Below are positions 8,367 to 17,155 of a stretch of DNA of 64,000 bases, one piece after another. How positions within the stretch are numbered: the stretch's first letter is position 1; every line of letters begins with the position of its first letter. A program made the position numbers and the translations under genes. Source of the stretch: Pedobacter paludis. Its GTDB lineage: Bacteria > Bacteroidota > Bacteroidia > Sphingobacteriales > Sphingobacteriaceae. The DNA lies in NCBI RefSeq assembly GCF_003173575.1, contig NZ_QGNY01000003.1, forward strand, positions 310,001 to 374,000. Direction: 5' to 3'. The notes beneath the pieces were generated by a model. That model did no database searches. It worked only from the letters and a program-made list of their open reading frames with translations, and had not been told where the DNA came from.

Positions 8367-9464
8367 ATGCTCGACAATTCAAAAACCTCATCCCGCAGTG
8401 TTATTGAAACCGTTTTAGTTATGCTCCTTTTGCTGGCTTTAATGTTTGCTTTGTATGATGTTTTAAGAGCCTTTTTTGGAGTTTTTACCTTCGCCCTTAT
8501 TTTCGCAGTTTCATTTTCGAAACCTTACGAAAAACTGGTTAAACTTTTAAAAAACAAAAGAAAATTGGCAGCAACAATTTATGCCATTCTTCTAATTTCT
8601 ATCATAACTTTACCTTTTGTATTTATAATTTCGGCCATTGCTAATCACGTTAAGGAAGCATCTATTTTTATTTCAAACGTTAAGGAACATGGCTTACCAC
8701 CACTCTCGCCTAAAATTGCAAGCTTGCCTTTAGTAGGAGATCAGATTACTTCTTTCTGGAAAAACATATTAATCAATCCACAAGAAACTCTTGGTCCACA
8801 TGAGCCCCAAATAAAAGCCGCATTTAATCATGTTTTAACCACCGGCATGGGCATGCTTGGCGCTACTTTTCAGTTTGTATTGGGAATAATTATTTCTGCT
8901 TTCTTTTTAGCTGGAGGAGAAAAAATGCTTCTTCCGGTAAAAGCGGCAATGAAACACCTTCTTGGTGCTAGAGACGGAATTGAGTTATTGCATGCAACTG
9001 GGCAGGCGGTAAAAGGCGTATCAATTGGAGTTATGGGAACGGCTTTTTTCGCCGCATTAATTTCATGGATTGGTTTTGCCATTGCAGGTGTTCCTTTTGC
9101 TTTGGGTTTGGCTGCTTTAGTCTTTTTTCTGGTTGTAATCCAAGTTGGCCCATTATTGGTTTGGATTCCACTTATCATCTGGTACGCTACACAAGGCCAT
9201 ACCGGTTGGACAATTTTTCTAATCATTTATGCCACTGGGGTGATGATAATCGACACCATTTTAAAACCCATTCTAATTGCAAAAAGTGGAGGTAAACTAC
9301 CCTTTCTTGTTTTGTTTTTAGGTGTAGTTGGTGGCATGATTGCCTGGGGATTTACCGGGATGTTTAAGGGCGCAATTATCATGGCTGTGTTTTATACCAT
9401 ATTTACAAAGTGGCTGGAAAAAAGAAAATCTGAACAAGAATTTACTGCTGGTGCAACTTTTTAG
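8367..9464 (+). CDS. AI-2E family transporter
   Basis: 365-residue inner-membrane protein with about eight hydrophobic segments arranged as in PF01594. TM pairs lie near 15-60 and 65-95, a soluble loop at about 95-150, then a dense C-terminal set including GVMGTAFFAALISWIGFAIAG and the conserved PILIAKSGGKLPFLVLFLGVVGG region. The family was named for autoinducer-2 export (TqsA), but many members do other jobs such as Na+/H+ exchange, so the substrate is unassigned. The start ATG gives a short cytoplasmic N-terminus. Stands alone, 78 nt before the DUF2807 gene. Confidence 0.88.
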   Translation: MLDNSKTSSRSVIETVLVMLLLLALMFALYDVLRAFFGVFTFALIFAVSFSKPYEKLVKLLKNKRKLAATIYAILLISIITLPFVFIISAIANHVKEASIFISNVKEHGLPPLSPKIASLPLVGDQITSFWKNILINPQETLGPHEPQIKAAFNHVLTTGMGMLGATFQFVLGIIISAFFLAGGEKMLLPVKAAMKHLLGARDGIELLHATGQAVKGVSIGVMGTAFFAALISWIGFAIAGVPFALGLAALVFFLVVIQVGPLLVWIPLIIWYATQGHTGWTIFLIIYATGVMIIDTILKPILIAKSGGKLPFLVLFLGVVGGMIAWGFTGMFKGAIIMAVFYTIFTKWLEKRKSEQEFTAGATF

Positions 9465-9541
9465 TAAAACAATCGTCTTATAAATAAAAGCAATTAAACC
9501 CGCCTTTAGAAATTACCTCAAGGGCCTTAAAATTCTATCCA

Positions 9542-10273
9542 ATGAAAAAAATATTTTCAATTTTATTAGCAGCATTAACTTTAACTACAAGCATTAATGC
9601 TATTGCAAAAGATCAAATCCACATCAGTTCATCATCAAAATTAGATGATGAAAGAGAGGTAAAAAATTTCAGCGGTGTGGCTGCAGGTGGCCCAATAAAT
9701 GTTGTCATCACTTTAGGAAGCAAAGAAAGCTGCCGTTTTGAAGGCGATGCCGATGCAATTGCTACTTTAATTACAGAAGTTAAAGGAAGTGTTTTAATTA
9801 TTCGTCCTCAAAATAGCTGGACGAGCTGGGAAAGAAAATACGAAAACAAAAAAATTACGGCTTATGTTACTGCAAAAAGTATTTCTAGCTTAACCATGAG
9901 TGGCTCGGGAAGCATGTCTGTAATTGGCAACATAAATTCTAAAGCACTTGCAGCAACTTTAAGCGGTTCTGGAAGCATAAAAGCAACAGCTAATGTTGAT
10001 GATTTTAGCGGTGTTATTAGTGGCTCTGGCAATTTAATGGTAAATGGCAGTGCCGATGATGCTAAAGTTGTAATCAGTGGATCTGGAAACTTTTCGGGAA
10101 AGGGACTAACTGTGAATGATTTATCAACAACAGTAAGTGGTTCAGGAACAGTAAACATTAAAGCCGATCAAAAAATTAAAGCCGTAATTAGTGGTTCTGG
10201 AAATGTAAATTATTCAGGAAACGCAACAGTAGAAAAAACAGTTATAGGATCTGGAACGGTTAGAAAAATTTAA
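9542..10273 (+). CDS. head GIN domain (DUF2807) exported protein
   Basis: 243 residues with a signal peptide ending INAIAK. The mature part is the DUF2807 (putative auto-transporter adhesin, head GIN) right-handed beta-helix. It starts with VKNFSGVAAGGPINVVITLG and continues as short turns each carrying the SGSG motif, at least seven times (for example MSGSGSMSV, LSGSGSIKA, ISGSGNLMV). Members are periplasmic or surface proteins of unknown function. The internal repeats at DNA level (AGTGG-TTCTGG) are from these turns. A strong bidirectional terminator follows 14 nt later. Confidence 0.88.
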   Translation: MKKIFSILLAALTLTTSINAIAKDQIHISSSSKLDDEREVKNFSGVAAGGPINVVITLGSKESCRFEGDADAIATLITEVKGSVLIIRPQNSWTSWERKYENKKITAYVTAKSISSLTMSGSGSMSVIGNINSKALAATLSGSGSIKATANVDDFSGVISGSGNLMVNGSADDAKVVISGSGNFSGKGLTVNDLSTTVSGSGTVNIKADQKIKAVISGSGNVNYSGNATVEKTVIGSGTVRKI

Positions 10274-10287
10274 CAAAGCAACATCAA

Positions 10288-10329
10288 AAAAAAAGGCATC
10301 AATCATAAACTAGATTGATGCCTTTTTTT
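10288..10329. terminator. bidirectional Rho-independent terminator
   Basis: Stem GGCATCAATC / GATTGATGCC with flanking A8 and T7 tracts lies between two convergent genes (stops at 10273 and 10335). The flanking A and T tracts allow it to serve both strands. Confidence 0.85.
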
Positions 10330-10334
10330 ATTAA

Positions 10335-10655
10335 CTATCTACGAATTCTTTCCGGACTATAAGCAATTAAATACTCAGAGTCTTTTTCTATAGGGATAGA
10401 CAAGTCTGGAACTTGAATATCAGGATGGTTAGTTTTTAAATACAACATAACATTATCGGCAAAATTTTGCAGTTCTTTATGTTCTACCTTGTGCGATACC
10501 GTTGGGTAATAGTCGTGCTCAATCGCCAATCTTCCAGCATCTGTTACTTGGCTAAATTTCCAGCCTTCTCCCTTTTTAATCCCATTTTCCTTATTTGCAT
10601 TGTTTAAGTGGTACAAATACACTTTAGCCTGTAGGGCCACATCTTCTTTTTTCAT
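10335..10655 (-). CDS. small hypothetical protein, 106 aa
   Basis: I do not recognise this protein. It is soluble and charged, with no signal peptide or membrane segment: MKKEDVALQAKVYLYHLNN at the start, a central GWKFSQVTDAGRLAIEHDYYPTVSHKVEH, and a Pro-containing C-terminus. It is bounded by a terminator at its end and about 250 bp of AT-rich DNA upstream. The amphipathic periodicity and the dedicated terminator make it look like a real gene. It might be a small helical cytoplasmic protein. Confidence 0.6.
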   Translation of the reverse strand: MKKEDVALQAKVYLYHLNNANKENGIKKGEGWKFSQVTDAGRLAIEHDYYPTVSHKVEHKELQNFADNVMLYLKTNHPDIQVPDLSIPIEKDSEYLIAYSPERIRR

Positions 10656-10843
10656 CTAAATTAATTAAGCAACAAATTGCAGTTGCCATTTGAAATAATA
10701 ATAACCAACAATAAACAACAGTGAAAGGCCAAGAAAGAAATATGGCGAGAAAAGTTATATGAAAGTTGTTTTCGTTGTTGCTAAAGATACAATTTAAATA
10801 TGGGTTCAATCGGAACTGAACAAAATGTGACAGTATCAGGGTA

Positions 10844-10877
10844 TTTGGAAAATTAAAACAAAGCCAACTTATTTTTG
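10844..10877 (+). promoter_or_regulatory. promoter for the 10907 gene
   Basis: A -33 like TTTGG (10844-10848) and an exact -7 box TATTTTTG (10870-10877) are separated by 21 nt. The predicted start of transcription is near 10883, leaving a leader of about 24 nt. This supports the short gene that follows. Confidence 0.55.
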
Positions 10878-10906
10878 TTGATTTCAGACTCAGTTAAAAT
10901 TTAGGG

Positions 10907-11122
10907 ATGCCAATTATTTTAAATAAAGATACCAGTTTACACATTTTAGAAAATTTAAAAATTGGAGATTTCGTTACTGATGGAAGAGGAATTAATGGAT
11001 CCATTGCCCAGATTGATAAGCTAAACGCATCATCTGGCAAACTCTTCAAAATATCTCTAGATTCTGGTAAAATTTTCTTCTTAACTTCTTCAATAGATCG
11101 CCCTCCTGTTAATTTTCAATAG
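10907..11122 (+). CDS. small hypothetical protein, 71 aa
   Basis: Unrecognised 71-residue protein with a compact beta-rich pattern: LKIGDFVTDGRGINGSIAQIDKL followed by KLFKISLDSGKIFFLTSSI. The arrangement of a GDFV-type turn and two strands suggests a small SH3-like or KOW-like barrel, but this is only inference. No signal peptide. A good promoter sits 29 nt upstream and about 200 nt of featureless AT-rich DNA follows. Confidence 0.5.
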   Translation: MPIILNKDTSLHILENLKIGDFVTDGRGINGSIAQIDKLNASSGKLFKISLDSGKIFFLTSSIDRPPVNFQ

Positions 11123-11302
11123 GACTATGATCCTGCTAAAACCATAGCGTATTTATCAGATTATTTGGCTTTTTTGTGAGTGGTGGGTATACAAACCCTA
11201 GACCGAAAAATGATTTTTATGTTTAAAAGATGCAGTATTATAAATATTTAAAAGAAAGCATTCTTAATTGGGATAGAGTGCTTGAAATTCTAAATTAAAT
11301 AT

Positions 11303-11323
11303 TATTATTGTGCAACAATAATA
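11303..11323. promoter_or_regulatory. palindrome abutting a start codon
   Basis: 9-bp stem TATTATTGT / ACAATAATA around a GCA loop, ending 6 nt before the ATG of the GT87-like gene. In RNA it would place the initiation region at the base of a weak hairpin. As DNA it could be an operator. AT-rich composition makes chance symmetry possible. Confidence 0.35.
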
Positions 11324-11329
11324 TTACAA

Positions 11330-12511
11330 ATGCCCACTTTCTCTCTAACCAAAAAAATTAAACTTCCTGAAGATAATCGTTTAGTATTACTGATGTGGCT
11401 TGCAGTAACGTTAATATTTGTAGTGGATTCGTGGATTACCCATAGATTTAACAACTATCTAATATTTGAAAATACATTTAGGAATCTTCTTCATCAACAA
11501 TCTTTTTATGCTGCCTATCCAGAGTTTCATGAAGATTCAAACCATTATGGCCCAGTTTTCAGTTTAATAGTAGCACCGTTCGCTTCGTTGCCAAATTGGT
11601 TGGGCCTTCTTTTTTGGAATCTTTTTAATTGCTTATTTCTCTTCAAGGCGATTCAGACCTTACCAATGAGCAATAAAGATCGAATCACATTCGGTTTTAT
11701 CGCTTTACCATGCCTAATTGAATCTATGTTAAACCAACAGTTTAATGCTGCTGCTGGCGCACTGATCATTTTAAATTACACCCAGCTTAATAAGGCAAAG
11801 GGTTTTTTCTCAAGTATGTTTATGGTATTGGGCATATTTGTTAAACTTTATGGGATAATAGGTCTGGCCTTCTTTTTCTTTGTTAAAAATAAACCGAAAT
11901 ACATATTATTTTCAATTTTTTGGGCCATGGTTTTCTTCTTGCTCCCAATGTTTTTTTCTTCTCCATTATTTGTTTTTGAATCTTATCAGGAATGGATAGG
12001 TTCATTAGCAGAGAAAAATTCGATAAACGTAATGGGTGCGGGAACGGATATGTCTATTATGGGTTTTTTTCGAACGCTCTTTAATTCTACATATATAAGT
12101 AATAGCATTTGCATTTCTATCGGCGCCGTTCTTTTTATGTTGCCTTTTATCAACTTTAGTGCCTATGGCAAAAGAAGATTTCAATTGCTTATTCTTGCAT
12201 CTTCTCTTCTATTTCCAATACTGTTTAGCACTGGCGCAGAAGATTGTACTTTCATTATATCCATTGCCGGCGTTGGAATCTGGTATGTATTGGAAAAAAA
12301 TAAAAAACTAAAAAACATCCTGTTGCCAGTTCTTTTAATTACGGCTTGCGATTTCCCAATGCTGTTTTTTCCAGTATTTGCCAAAAGTCATCCCATCCTA
12401 CTATCCATGCTCAGCTTTCCCTACTTCTTGGTTTGGATCAGGGTATTATACAAAGCATTTAGATACAAGAAAATTTTTGCAAATGAATATACTTCAGAAC
12501 TGGCCTATTAA
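11330..12511 (+). CDS. GT87/DUF2029-type membrane glycosyltransferase
   Basis: 393-residue polytopic membrane protein with about ten hydrophobic segments. The first (WLAVTLIFVVDSWI) is followed by a large loop containing FHEDSNHYGPVFSLIVAPFA, which resembles the acidic first loop of GT-C enzymes of the DUF2029/GT87 class. Later segments include GFFSSMFMVLGIFVKLYGIIGLAFF, where the LGIFVKLYG signature is typical of that family. These enzymes transfer sugars from polyprenyl-phosphate donors on the outer face of the inner membrane. Donor and acceptor are unknown and there is no glycan cluster around it. Convergent with the next gene (3-nt gap). Confidence 0.65.
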   Translation: MPTFSLTKKIKLPEDNRLVLLMWLAVTLIFVVDSWITHRFNNYLIFENTFRNLLHQQSFYAAYPEFHEDSNHYGPVFSLIVAPFASLPNWLGLLFWNLFNCLFLFKAIQTLPMSNKDRITFGFIALPCLIESMLNQQFNAAAGALIILNYTQLNKAKGFFSSMFMVLGIFVKLYGIIGLAFFFFVKNKPKYILFSIFWAMVFFLLPMFFSSPLFVFESYQEWIGSLAEKNSINVMGAGTDMSIMGFFRTLFNSTYISNSICISIGAVLFMLPFINFSAYGKRRFQLLILASSLLFPILFSTGAEDCTFIISIAGVGIWYVLEKNKKLKNILLPVLLITACDFPMLFFPVFAKSHPILLSMLSFPYFLVWIRVLYKAFRYKKIFANEYTSELAY

Positions 12512-12514
12512 TTT

Positions 12515-12820
12515 CTAATATGAACTTACAGATTCCGGAGCATTTTTATTTATTTCCGAGTACCAATTTATGGGATGCGATCTTAAGTTCAGCCGATCAC
12601 TTTCAATGTGATATAAAATTATCGGTGCAGTAAAATCAACCAGTGAATCTATTTTTTGAGAAAGATTAATTTGAAAATCGATGCTAGAAATTCCTTCCTT
12701 TAAGTGAATATAAATTACACTCGCCGTTTTAAATTCGAAACGCTCAACAACTTCTGGCCATTCTAAACGGATTCGATTAAGAAATGCATAAATTTTTGGG
12801 GATTCTTTTAGGTTTTCCAT
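12515..12820 (-). CDS. small hypothetical protein, 101 aa
   Basis: Not recognised. A 101-residue soluble protein with alternating hydrophobic residues: VVERFEFKTASVIYIHLKEGISSIDFQINL and PIILYHIESDRLNLRSHPINWY suggest a beta-rich fold after an N-terminal helix (IYAFLNRIRLEWP). No signal peptide. It ends 3 nt from the converging GT87-like gene with no visible terminator between them. Confidence 0.5.
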   Translation of the reverse strand: MENLKESPKIYAFLNRIRLEWPEVVERFEFKTASVIYIHLKEGISSIDFQINLSQKIDSLVDFTAPIILYHIESDRLNLRSHPINWYSEINKNAPESVSSY

Positions 12821-13013
12821 AAGCTTTCAGGTTTTGGATGACCTAATTTAATTAAAAATTACAAAAAAAATCGATTGTAACAGATAGTATACAGAATAAT
12901 CTCCTAACAATTTAAAGCTAAAAGCTTGTCTCATTTAAGCCCTTAATTTGTCTTAATCTAACCGATGTTTATCCACTCGGATCATCTAATTTTATCTCAT
13001 CTTAACTACATGT

Positions 13014-13460
13014 ATGAAAACCATATTTAATGACAATACGAGGCAAGAAGTTATAAGTCGCATTCAGAAGCTTGATGAAAATAGTGAGGCCTTGTGGGGA
13101 AAAATGAATATTTGCCAAATGTTAAAGCACTGCATCCGTGCAGAAGAAATGTATCTGGGTAATGTGCAATACAACAGAACCATATTAGGTTACTTGATTG
13201 GACGAATTGCGCTTAAAGGCATAATGAAAGATGATAAACCGCTTCATAAAAACGCACCAACCAGTAGCCATTTTAAAATTGCGGAGACAACTGGTCATGT
13301 TCAAGAAGACAAACTGAAATGGGTGGCTTTGATTGAAGATTATGCCAAATATCCTAATCAAGGTTTAATGCATTGGTTTTTCGGGAAAATGACAAATGAA
13401 CAGGTAGGCCATTTTGTTTACAAACATGCCGATCATCATCTCCGCCAGTTTAATTGTTAA
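13014..13460 (+). CDS. DUF1569 / DinB-like protein
   Basis: 148-residue four-helix-bundle protein of the DinB superfamily, closest to DUF1569. Diagnostic parts are SEALWGKMNICQMLKHCIRAEEMYLG near the N-terminus and GLMHWFFGKMTNEQVGHFVYKHADHHLRQF at the end. The His residues of KHC and HADHH fit the three-His metal site of the fold. Such proteins are often thiol-dependent metal enzymes (mycothiol or bacillithiol transferases), but activity is unproven here. Cytoplasmic, monocistronic. Confidence 0.75.
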   Translation: MKTIFNDNTRQEVISRIQKLDENSEALWGKMNICQMLKHCIRAEEMYLGNVQYNRTILGYLIGRIALKGIMKDDKPLHKNAPTSSHFKIAETTGHVQEDKLKWVALIEDYAKYPNQGLMHWFFGKMTNEQVGHFVYKHADHHLRQFNC

Positions 13461-13568
13461 TACACTCTAAATTTAGAGACTTAAGCGCCCCCTTAAATTG
13501 TCTTTTTCACGCCTATATTTCTCATCATTAAGGGCGTATATTTATTTATTAATTTTTAGTTAAAACAA

Positions 13569-14444
13569 ATGATGAAGAAATTTATCAATAACTTGATTAT
13601 TTTTATGCTAGTAGACTCACTTCTTATTGCATGGACAATTTCGGTAAACGCTCAGCAGAATAAAAAAATGGAAACTTTTAAAACTTCGGGTTACGCACCC
13701 ATAAATGGGCTTAAAATGTACTATGAAATTTATGGCGAGGGCGAGATTCCATTAATTCTAATTCATGGCGGAGGCTCTACAATTGAAACTTCGTTCTCCA
13801 ACCTTTTACCATTACTTACGGGCAAAATTATCGCAGTGGAGCTCCAAGCCCATGGCCGTACAAGTGATCGCGATGCACCAGAATCTTTCGAGCAAGATGC
13901 TGATGATGTTGCTGCTTTGCTTAAACACCTAAAAGTTAAAAAAGCAAATATTCTTGGTTTCAGTAATGGTGGTACAACTACCCTGCAAATCGCCATCAGG
14001 CACCCCGAGCTCGTAAATAAAATCGTTGTAATTTCTGGCACATATAAAAGAGACGGAATGATTGCTGGCTTCTTTGAAGGGATGGAGCATGCTTCTTTAG
14101 ACAACATGCCAGATCCGTTAAAAACATCTTATTTAAAGGTAAATCCAAATCAGGATGGCTTGATAGCCATGTTTAATAAAGATAAAAACAGGATGATCAA
14201 CTTTAAGGATTATGCCGATGAAGACATAAAAAAAATTAAGGCGAATGCACTGATAATGGTTGCCGATCATGATGTGATTACAATTGAGCATACGGTGAAA
14301 ATATCTCGATTAATTCAGAATGCACAACTGGTTGTATTGCCCGGCATTCATGGTTCCTTTATCGGAGAAATCTGTACAGCAAAAGAAGGAAGCAAGGCCG
14401 TTGTAATTACCGCAAATCTGATTGATGAATTTTTACATCAGTAA
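13569..14444 (+). CDS. alpha/beta hydrolase, exported
   Basis: 291 residues. An N-terminal hydrophobic segment ends SVNAQQ at about 30, so it is probably exported to the periplasm. The alpha/beta-hydrolase fold has oxyanion HGGGS at 66-70, nucleophile S132 in LGFSNGGT, acid in VADHD, and His in LPGIHGSF. Substrate unknown; the sequence resembles the general esterase/epoxide-hydrolase-like group. Stands alone with 108 nt before it and 464 nt after it. Confidence 0.82.
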   Translation: MMKKFINNLIIFMLVDSLLIAWTISVNAQQNKKMETFKTSGYAPINGLKMYYEIYGEGEIPLILIHGGGSTIETSFSNLLPLLTGKIIAVELQAHGRTSDRDAPESFEQDADDVAALLKHLKVKKANILGFSNGGTTTLQIAIRHPELVNKIVVISGTYKRDGMIAGFFEGMEHASLDNMPDPLKTSYLKVNPNQDGLIAMFNKDKNRMINFKDYADEDIKKIKANALIMVADHDVITIEHTVKISRLIQNAQLVVLPGIHGSFIGEICTAKEGSKAVVITANLIDEFLHQ

Positions 14445-14512
14445 AAGCATCAACACTTATTGGTTTTACAGTGTATACTAATAGAAAATCAACTTAAGCG
14501 AAAGAAGATTCA

Positions 14513-14534
14513 GCCTTCTCCGTTTGGAGAAGGC
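14513..14534. repeat. palindrome GCCTTCTCC-GTTT-GGAGAAGGC
   Basis: Perfect 9-bp stem with a 4-nt loop in the 464-nt gap between the hydrolase and the LytTR gene. There is no T-run, so it is not a classic terminator. Composition suggests a copy of a dispersed palindromic element. The rest of 14445-14908 is AT-rich and I see no gene in it. A near-consensus -7 box TAATTTCG occurs at about 14873. Confidence 0.45.
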
Positions 14535-14908
14535 CATAAACTAATTTGAGAACATTAATTTAGATTATGCAGGGAAGCTATATCTTTTGTAACTATGGCT
14601 ATAAATTAGCCTCCGATACCGTATTTTTGATCTTTTCTTTTTCAAATATCAGATTTGATAATCGAAATCCTTACCCATTTACATAAATCGGCTTAGTTTC
14701 GTTACGTATAGCTTAATTATCGTTTTAAAAAGCCATTTAATCCTGAACAGTTAGATGATAATCACTAAGTATAAATACTCACTTTGGAATAATTATGTAG
14801 TATAAATCTATTGTATTTGTATTATAATTGAAAGATTTTCGTTCTTATAACTACTTTTTAAGTTGAAAGGTGTAATTTCGAGTTTGCGGAAAACCAAATT
14901 TAACAAGG

Positions 14909-15652
14909 ATGATCAAGTGTATTGCAATAGATGACCAGGAGAACTCAATAAACGGATTAAAGAAATATATTTCTGAAACCCCCAATCTAAATTTAATTGC
15001 CAGTTACACCGATCCTCTTTTAGCATTAAAGGAAATTCCAAAAAACCCAAAAGTCGACGCGATATTTGTGGATATAAATATGCCTAACATCTCTGGCTTG
15101 GAACTTGCCAAAGTGATTCGGGCCAAAACTAAAAAACTCATTTTTACTACTTCGCACCAAGAGTACGCTTTTGAGGCTTTTGAAGCAGAAGCGGATGCAT
15201 ATCTATTAAAGCCCTACAGTTATGGCAAATTTCTTATAACCATTAACCGACTTTTTTATGAAATACTGGAAGAGCCAATAATAAAGGAAACCGAAAAGAA
15301 AGATGACTATTTTCTCGTTAAAAACAAGGAAGAGGAACATAAAACCGTATTGGTACGCTATGACGAAATTGTAGCCTTTGAAAGTTTTCATAATTATGTT
15401 AAGATTCACACCATAAAAAAGACAATTATAGCTTACCTAAGTTTAAAGGATGTTAGGGAACAGCTCGATTTAGATGGGCGATTTATCCAATTACATAGAG
15501 GCTACATTATTGCGGTTGGCCATATTCAACATATTGAGAGCAATAAGATTACCTTAAGCAATAAAATTAATTTCAACGTGGGCGATATTTACCAAACAGA
15601 ATTCCGAGAATTTCTTTCTGATAAAATCATCACCAGCAACCGAAAAAAGTAA
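14909..15652 (+). CDS. LytTR-type response regulator
   Basis: 247 residues. The receiver domain (1-115) has acidic D8/D9, phospho-acceptor D55 in FVDINMP, a conserved Thr/Ser in LIFTTSH, and K of LLKPYSYGKF. The LytTR DNA-binding domain (about 140-240) contains YDEIVAFESFHNYVKIHT and LDGRFIQLHRGYIIAVGHI. It acts as a transcription regulator controlled by phosphorylation. The kinase gene starts 4 nt downstream, so the two form an operon and very likely a cognate pair. Targets are not indicated by neighbours. Confidence 0.92.
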   Translation: MIKCIAIDDQENSINGLKKYISETPNLNLIASYTDPLLALKEIPKNPKVDAIFVDINMPNISGLELAKVIRAKTKKLIFTTSHQEYAFEAFEAEADAYLLKPYSYGKFLITINRLFYEILEEPIIKETEKKDDYFLVKNKEEEHKTVLVRYDEIVAFESFHNYVKIHTIKKTIIAYLSLKDVREQLDLDGRFIQLHRGYIIAVGHIQHIESNKITLSNKINFNVGDIYQTEFREFLSDKIITSNRKK

Positions 15653-15656
15653 GGCA

Positions 15657-16805
15657 ATGGATGCTCAAAAATCAATTTTGAATAAATCTATAATACACTG
15701 GTTTTACGGTCGTAAGGTTCATTTTATTTCCTGGGCCATTTTTATCACTTGGGAGGCGGTAATAGTCGGTCTAATTTTTGGGAAATTCGGAACCATTGCC
15801 AATTACTCAATTCATTACGCAATAAATATTTCCCTATTCTATATTCATGCTTATCTTTTGGGAAAAGCACTGCAATTTCCCAATAGCACCGCTTGGAAGT
15901 TGCCCCTATTTATCGCGATTGAAATTTTAGCCTATATTGGATTTGTATTTTACTTAGACAGCTTTTTATACATATACACCAATATACTTGAGGGAAAACC
16001 CAATGCATCTGATAAAATACGGATTCTAACACTTTTATGGAGGTGTTTATTTTTTATATTTTTTGGTACGGGTTATTATTTTCTAATTACTTACTTATCC
16101 GAAAAGAAAGAAAAGCAACGCATTGATAAACTAAGGTTTAAGGTTCTTTTAGAAAAGGAGAAAACCGAAAAACAACTGGCATTGGCCCGTAACGCACTAT
16201 TGCAGGCTCAGATTAATCCTCACTTGTTATTTAATACATTAGAATTTATTTATCAAAAATTAAAAAATATTTCACCTAACGATGCTCAAGCGATGCTATA
16301 CCTGTCTGAGGTTATGCGTTATGCGGCATCAGCCGATGGAACAAAGGCTTTTCTTTCATTACGACAGGAAATCGCCCAATGTGAAAACTTAATCTCTTTA
16401 CACGGAATTACAGAAGGAGAACTTTTTACCGGATTTGCTTATGCACCAGATGTTGAAGAGCTTGCTTTTATTCCTTTGGTTTTGGTAACTGTACTCGAAA
16501 ACATGTTTAAACACGGAGATTTGAAAAGCGACACGGTTAGGGCAGAATTGAGTATTTACCTCGATAATGATGCTCTGGTTATAGAAAGCATCAATGCAAA
16601 TAGAGTTTTTCCGCACAGAAAGGGGCTCTCATCTGGACTAGATAACATTAAATACAGACTTGAATATGCGTATGGCGCTCAGGCAGTTTTGCACTATGAA
16701 AATGTTGGCGATACTTTTAAGCTGGTTATAAGAGTAGAAAAAAGCGCATTAAATTTAAGCAACAACCATCCACTAGAAGTTTTACAACAATATAAAACAA
16801 GCTAA
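15657..16805 (+). CDS. LytS-type sensor histidine kinase
   Basis: 382 residues with four predicted membrane spans (about 23-42, 52-70, 82-103, 125-147), a short coiled region, then the His_kinase (PF06580) domain with phospho-acceptor H189 in QINPHLLFNTLE. A degenerate HATPase follows, with N-box VLENMFKHGD and a GLSSGLDNIKYRLEYAYG nucleotide lid. It should phosphorylate the LytTR regulator encoded directly upstream. With no sizeable extracytoplasmic domain, it probably senses a membrane or intramembrane signal. A hairpin element follows about 125 nt after the stop. Confidence 0.92.
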   Translation: MDAQKSILNKSIIHWFYGRKVHFISWAIFITWEAVIVGLIFGKFGTIANYSIHYAINISLFYIHAYLLGKALQFPNSTAWKLPLFIAIEILAYIGFVFYLDSFLYIYTNILEGKPNASDKIRILTLLWRCLFFIFFGTGYYFLITYLSEKKEKQRIDKLRFKVLLEKEKTEKQLALARNALLQAQINPHLLFNTLEFIYQKLKNISPNDAQAMLYLSEVMRYAASADGTKAFLSLRQEIAQCENLISLHGITEGELFTGFAYAPDVEELAFIPLVLVTVLENMFKHGDLKSDTVRAELSIYLDNDALVIESINANRVFPHRKGLSSGLDNIKYRLEYAYGAQAVLHYENVGDTFKLVIRVEKSALNLSNNHPLEVLQQYKTS

Positions 16806-16930
16806 TTATCACTTAAATCATTCAATACCAATTGGATAATTTACATCCCACACAAATTGGCAATAAGTTGGGAATGTTAAATATTAAGAAAGATTTGGTA
16901 GATCGGATCTAAGCTATTATCTTGGCCCCT

Positions 16931-16988
16931 GAGAGCGTTAATTTAGATTTGGGCGCATGAGATTCGTTTCATGTGCCCTTCTTTTTTT
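16931..16988 (+). ncRNA. copy 3 of GAGAGCG-box hairpin element
   Basis: Starts with GAGAGCGTTAATTTAGAT (16931-16948), identical to the two copies near 54.6 and 54.9 kb. Next is a hairpin GGGCGCATGA / TCATGTGCCC (16951-16960 and 16969-16978, one G-U pair) and TTCTTTTTTT. The stem sequence is wholly different from the other copies but the architecture is the same. It lies in the 350-nt gap after the kinase gene. Candidate small RNA with intrinsic terminator, or a structured transcript end. The rest of 16806-17155 holds only the minus-strand terminator. Confidence 0.5.
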
Positions 16989-17090
16989 ATTTAAAATCTG
17001 GTTCAATGATTACGCTCCATACATTATGCTTTTCCCTTTTAAATTACCTATATCGGAAAATCAAATTGGCATACAAATCGGCTTCCCACG

Positions 17091-17134
17091 AAATAAAAAT
17101 GGCTTCTATAAGAGTATTACTCAAATGAAGCCAT
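17091..17134 (-). terminator. terminator of the 17156-18046 gene
   Basis: Stem ATGGCTTC / GAAGCCAT (17099-17106 and 17127-17134) with a 20-nt loop. On the minus strand it is followed by a T-rich run (complement of AAATAAAAA, 17091-17099). It lies 22 nt past the stop codon. Confidence 0.6.
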
Positions 17135-17155
17135 CAGTATTATATTATTTAAAAA

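Noticed and set aside
10624..10809. 61-codon minus-strand frame in the 10656-10906 gap
   Set aside because: Overlaps the start of the 106-aa gene, no promoter; hydrophobic stretch only by AT-rich chance.
14445..14908. Search for tRNA or other RNA genes in the longest plain gaps
   Set aside because: I looked for T-loop GGTTCGAATCC-like strings in all intergenic gaps and found none with an acceptor stem.
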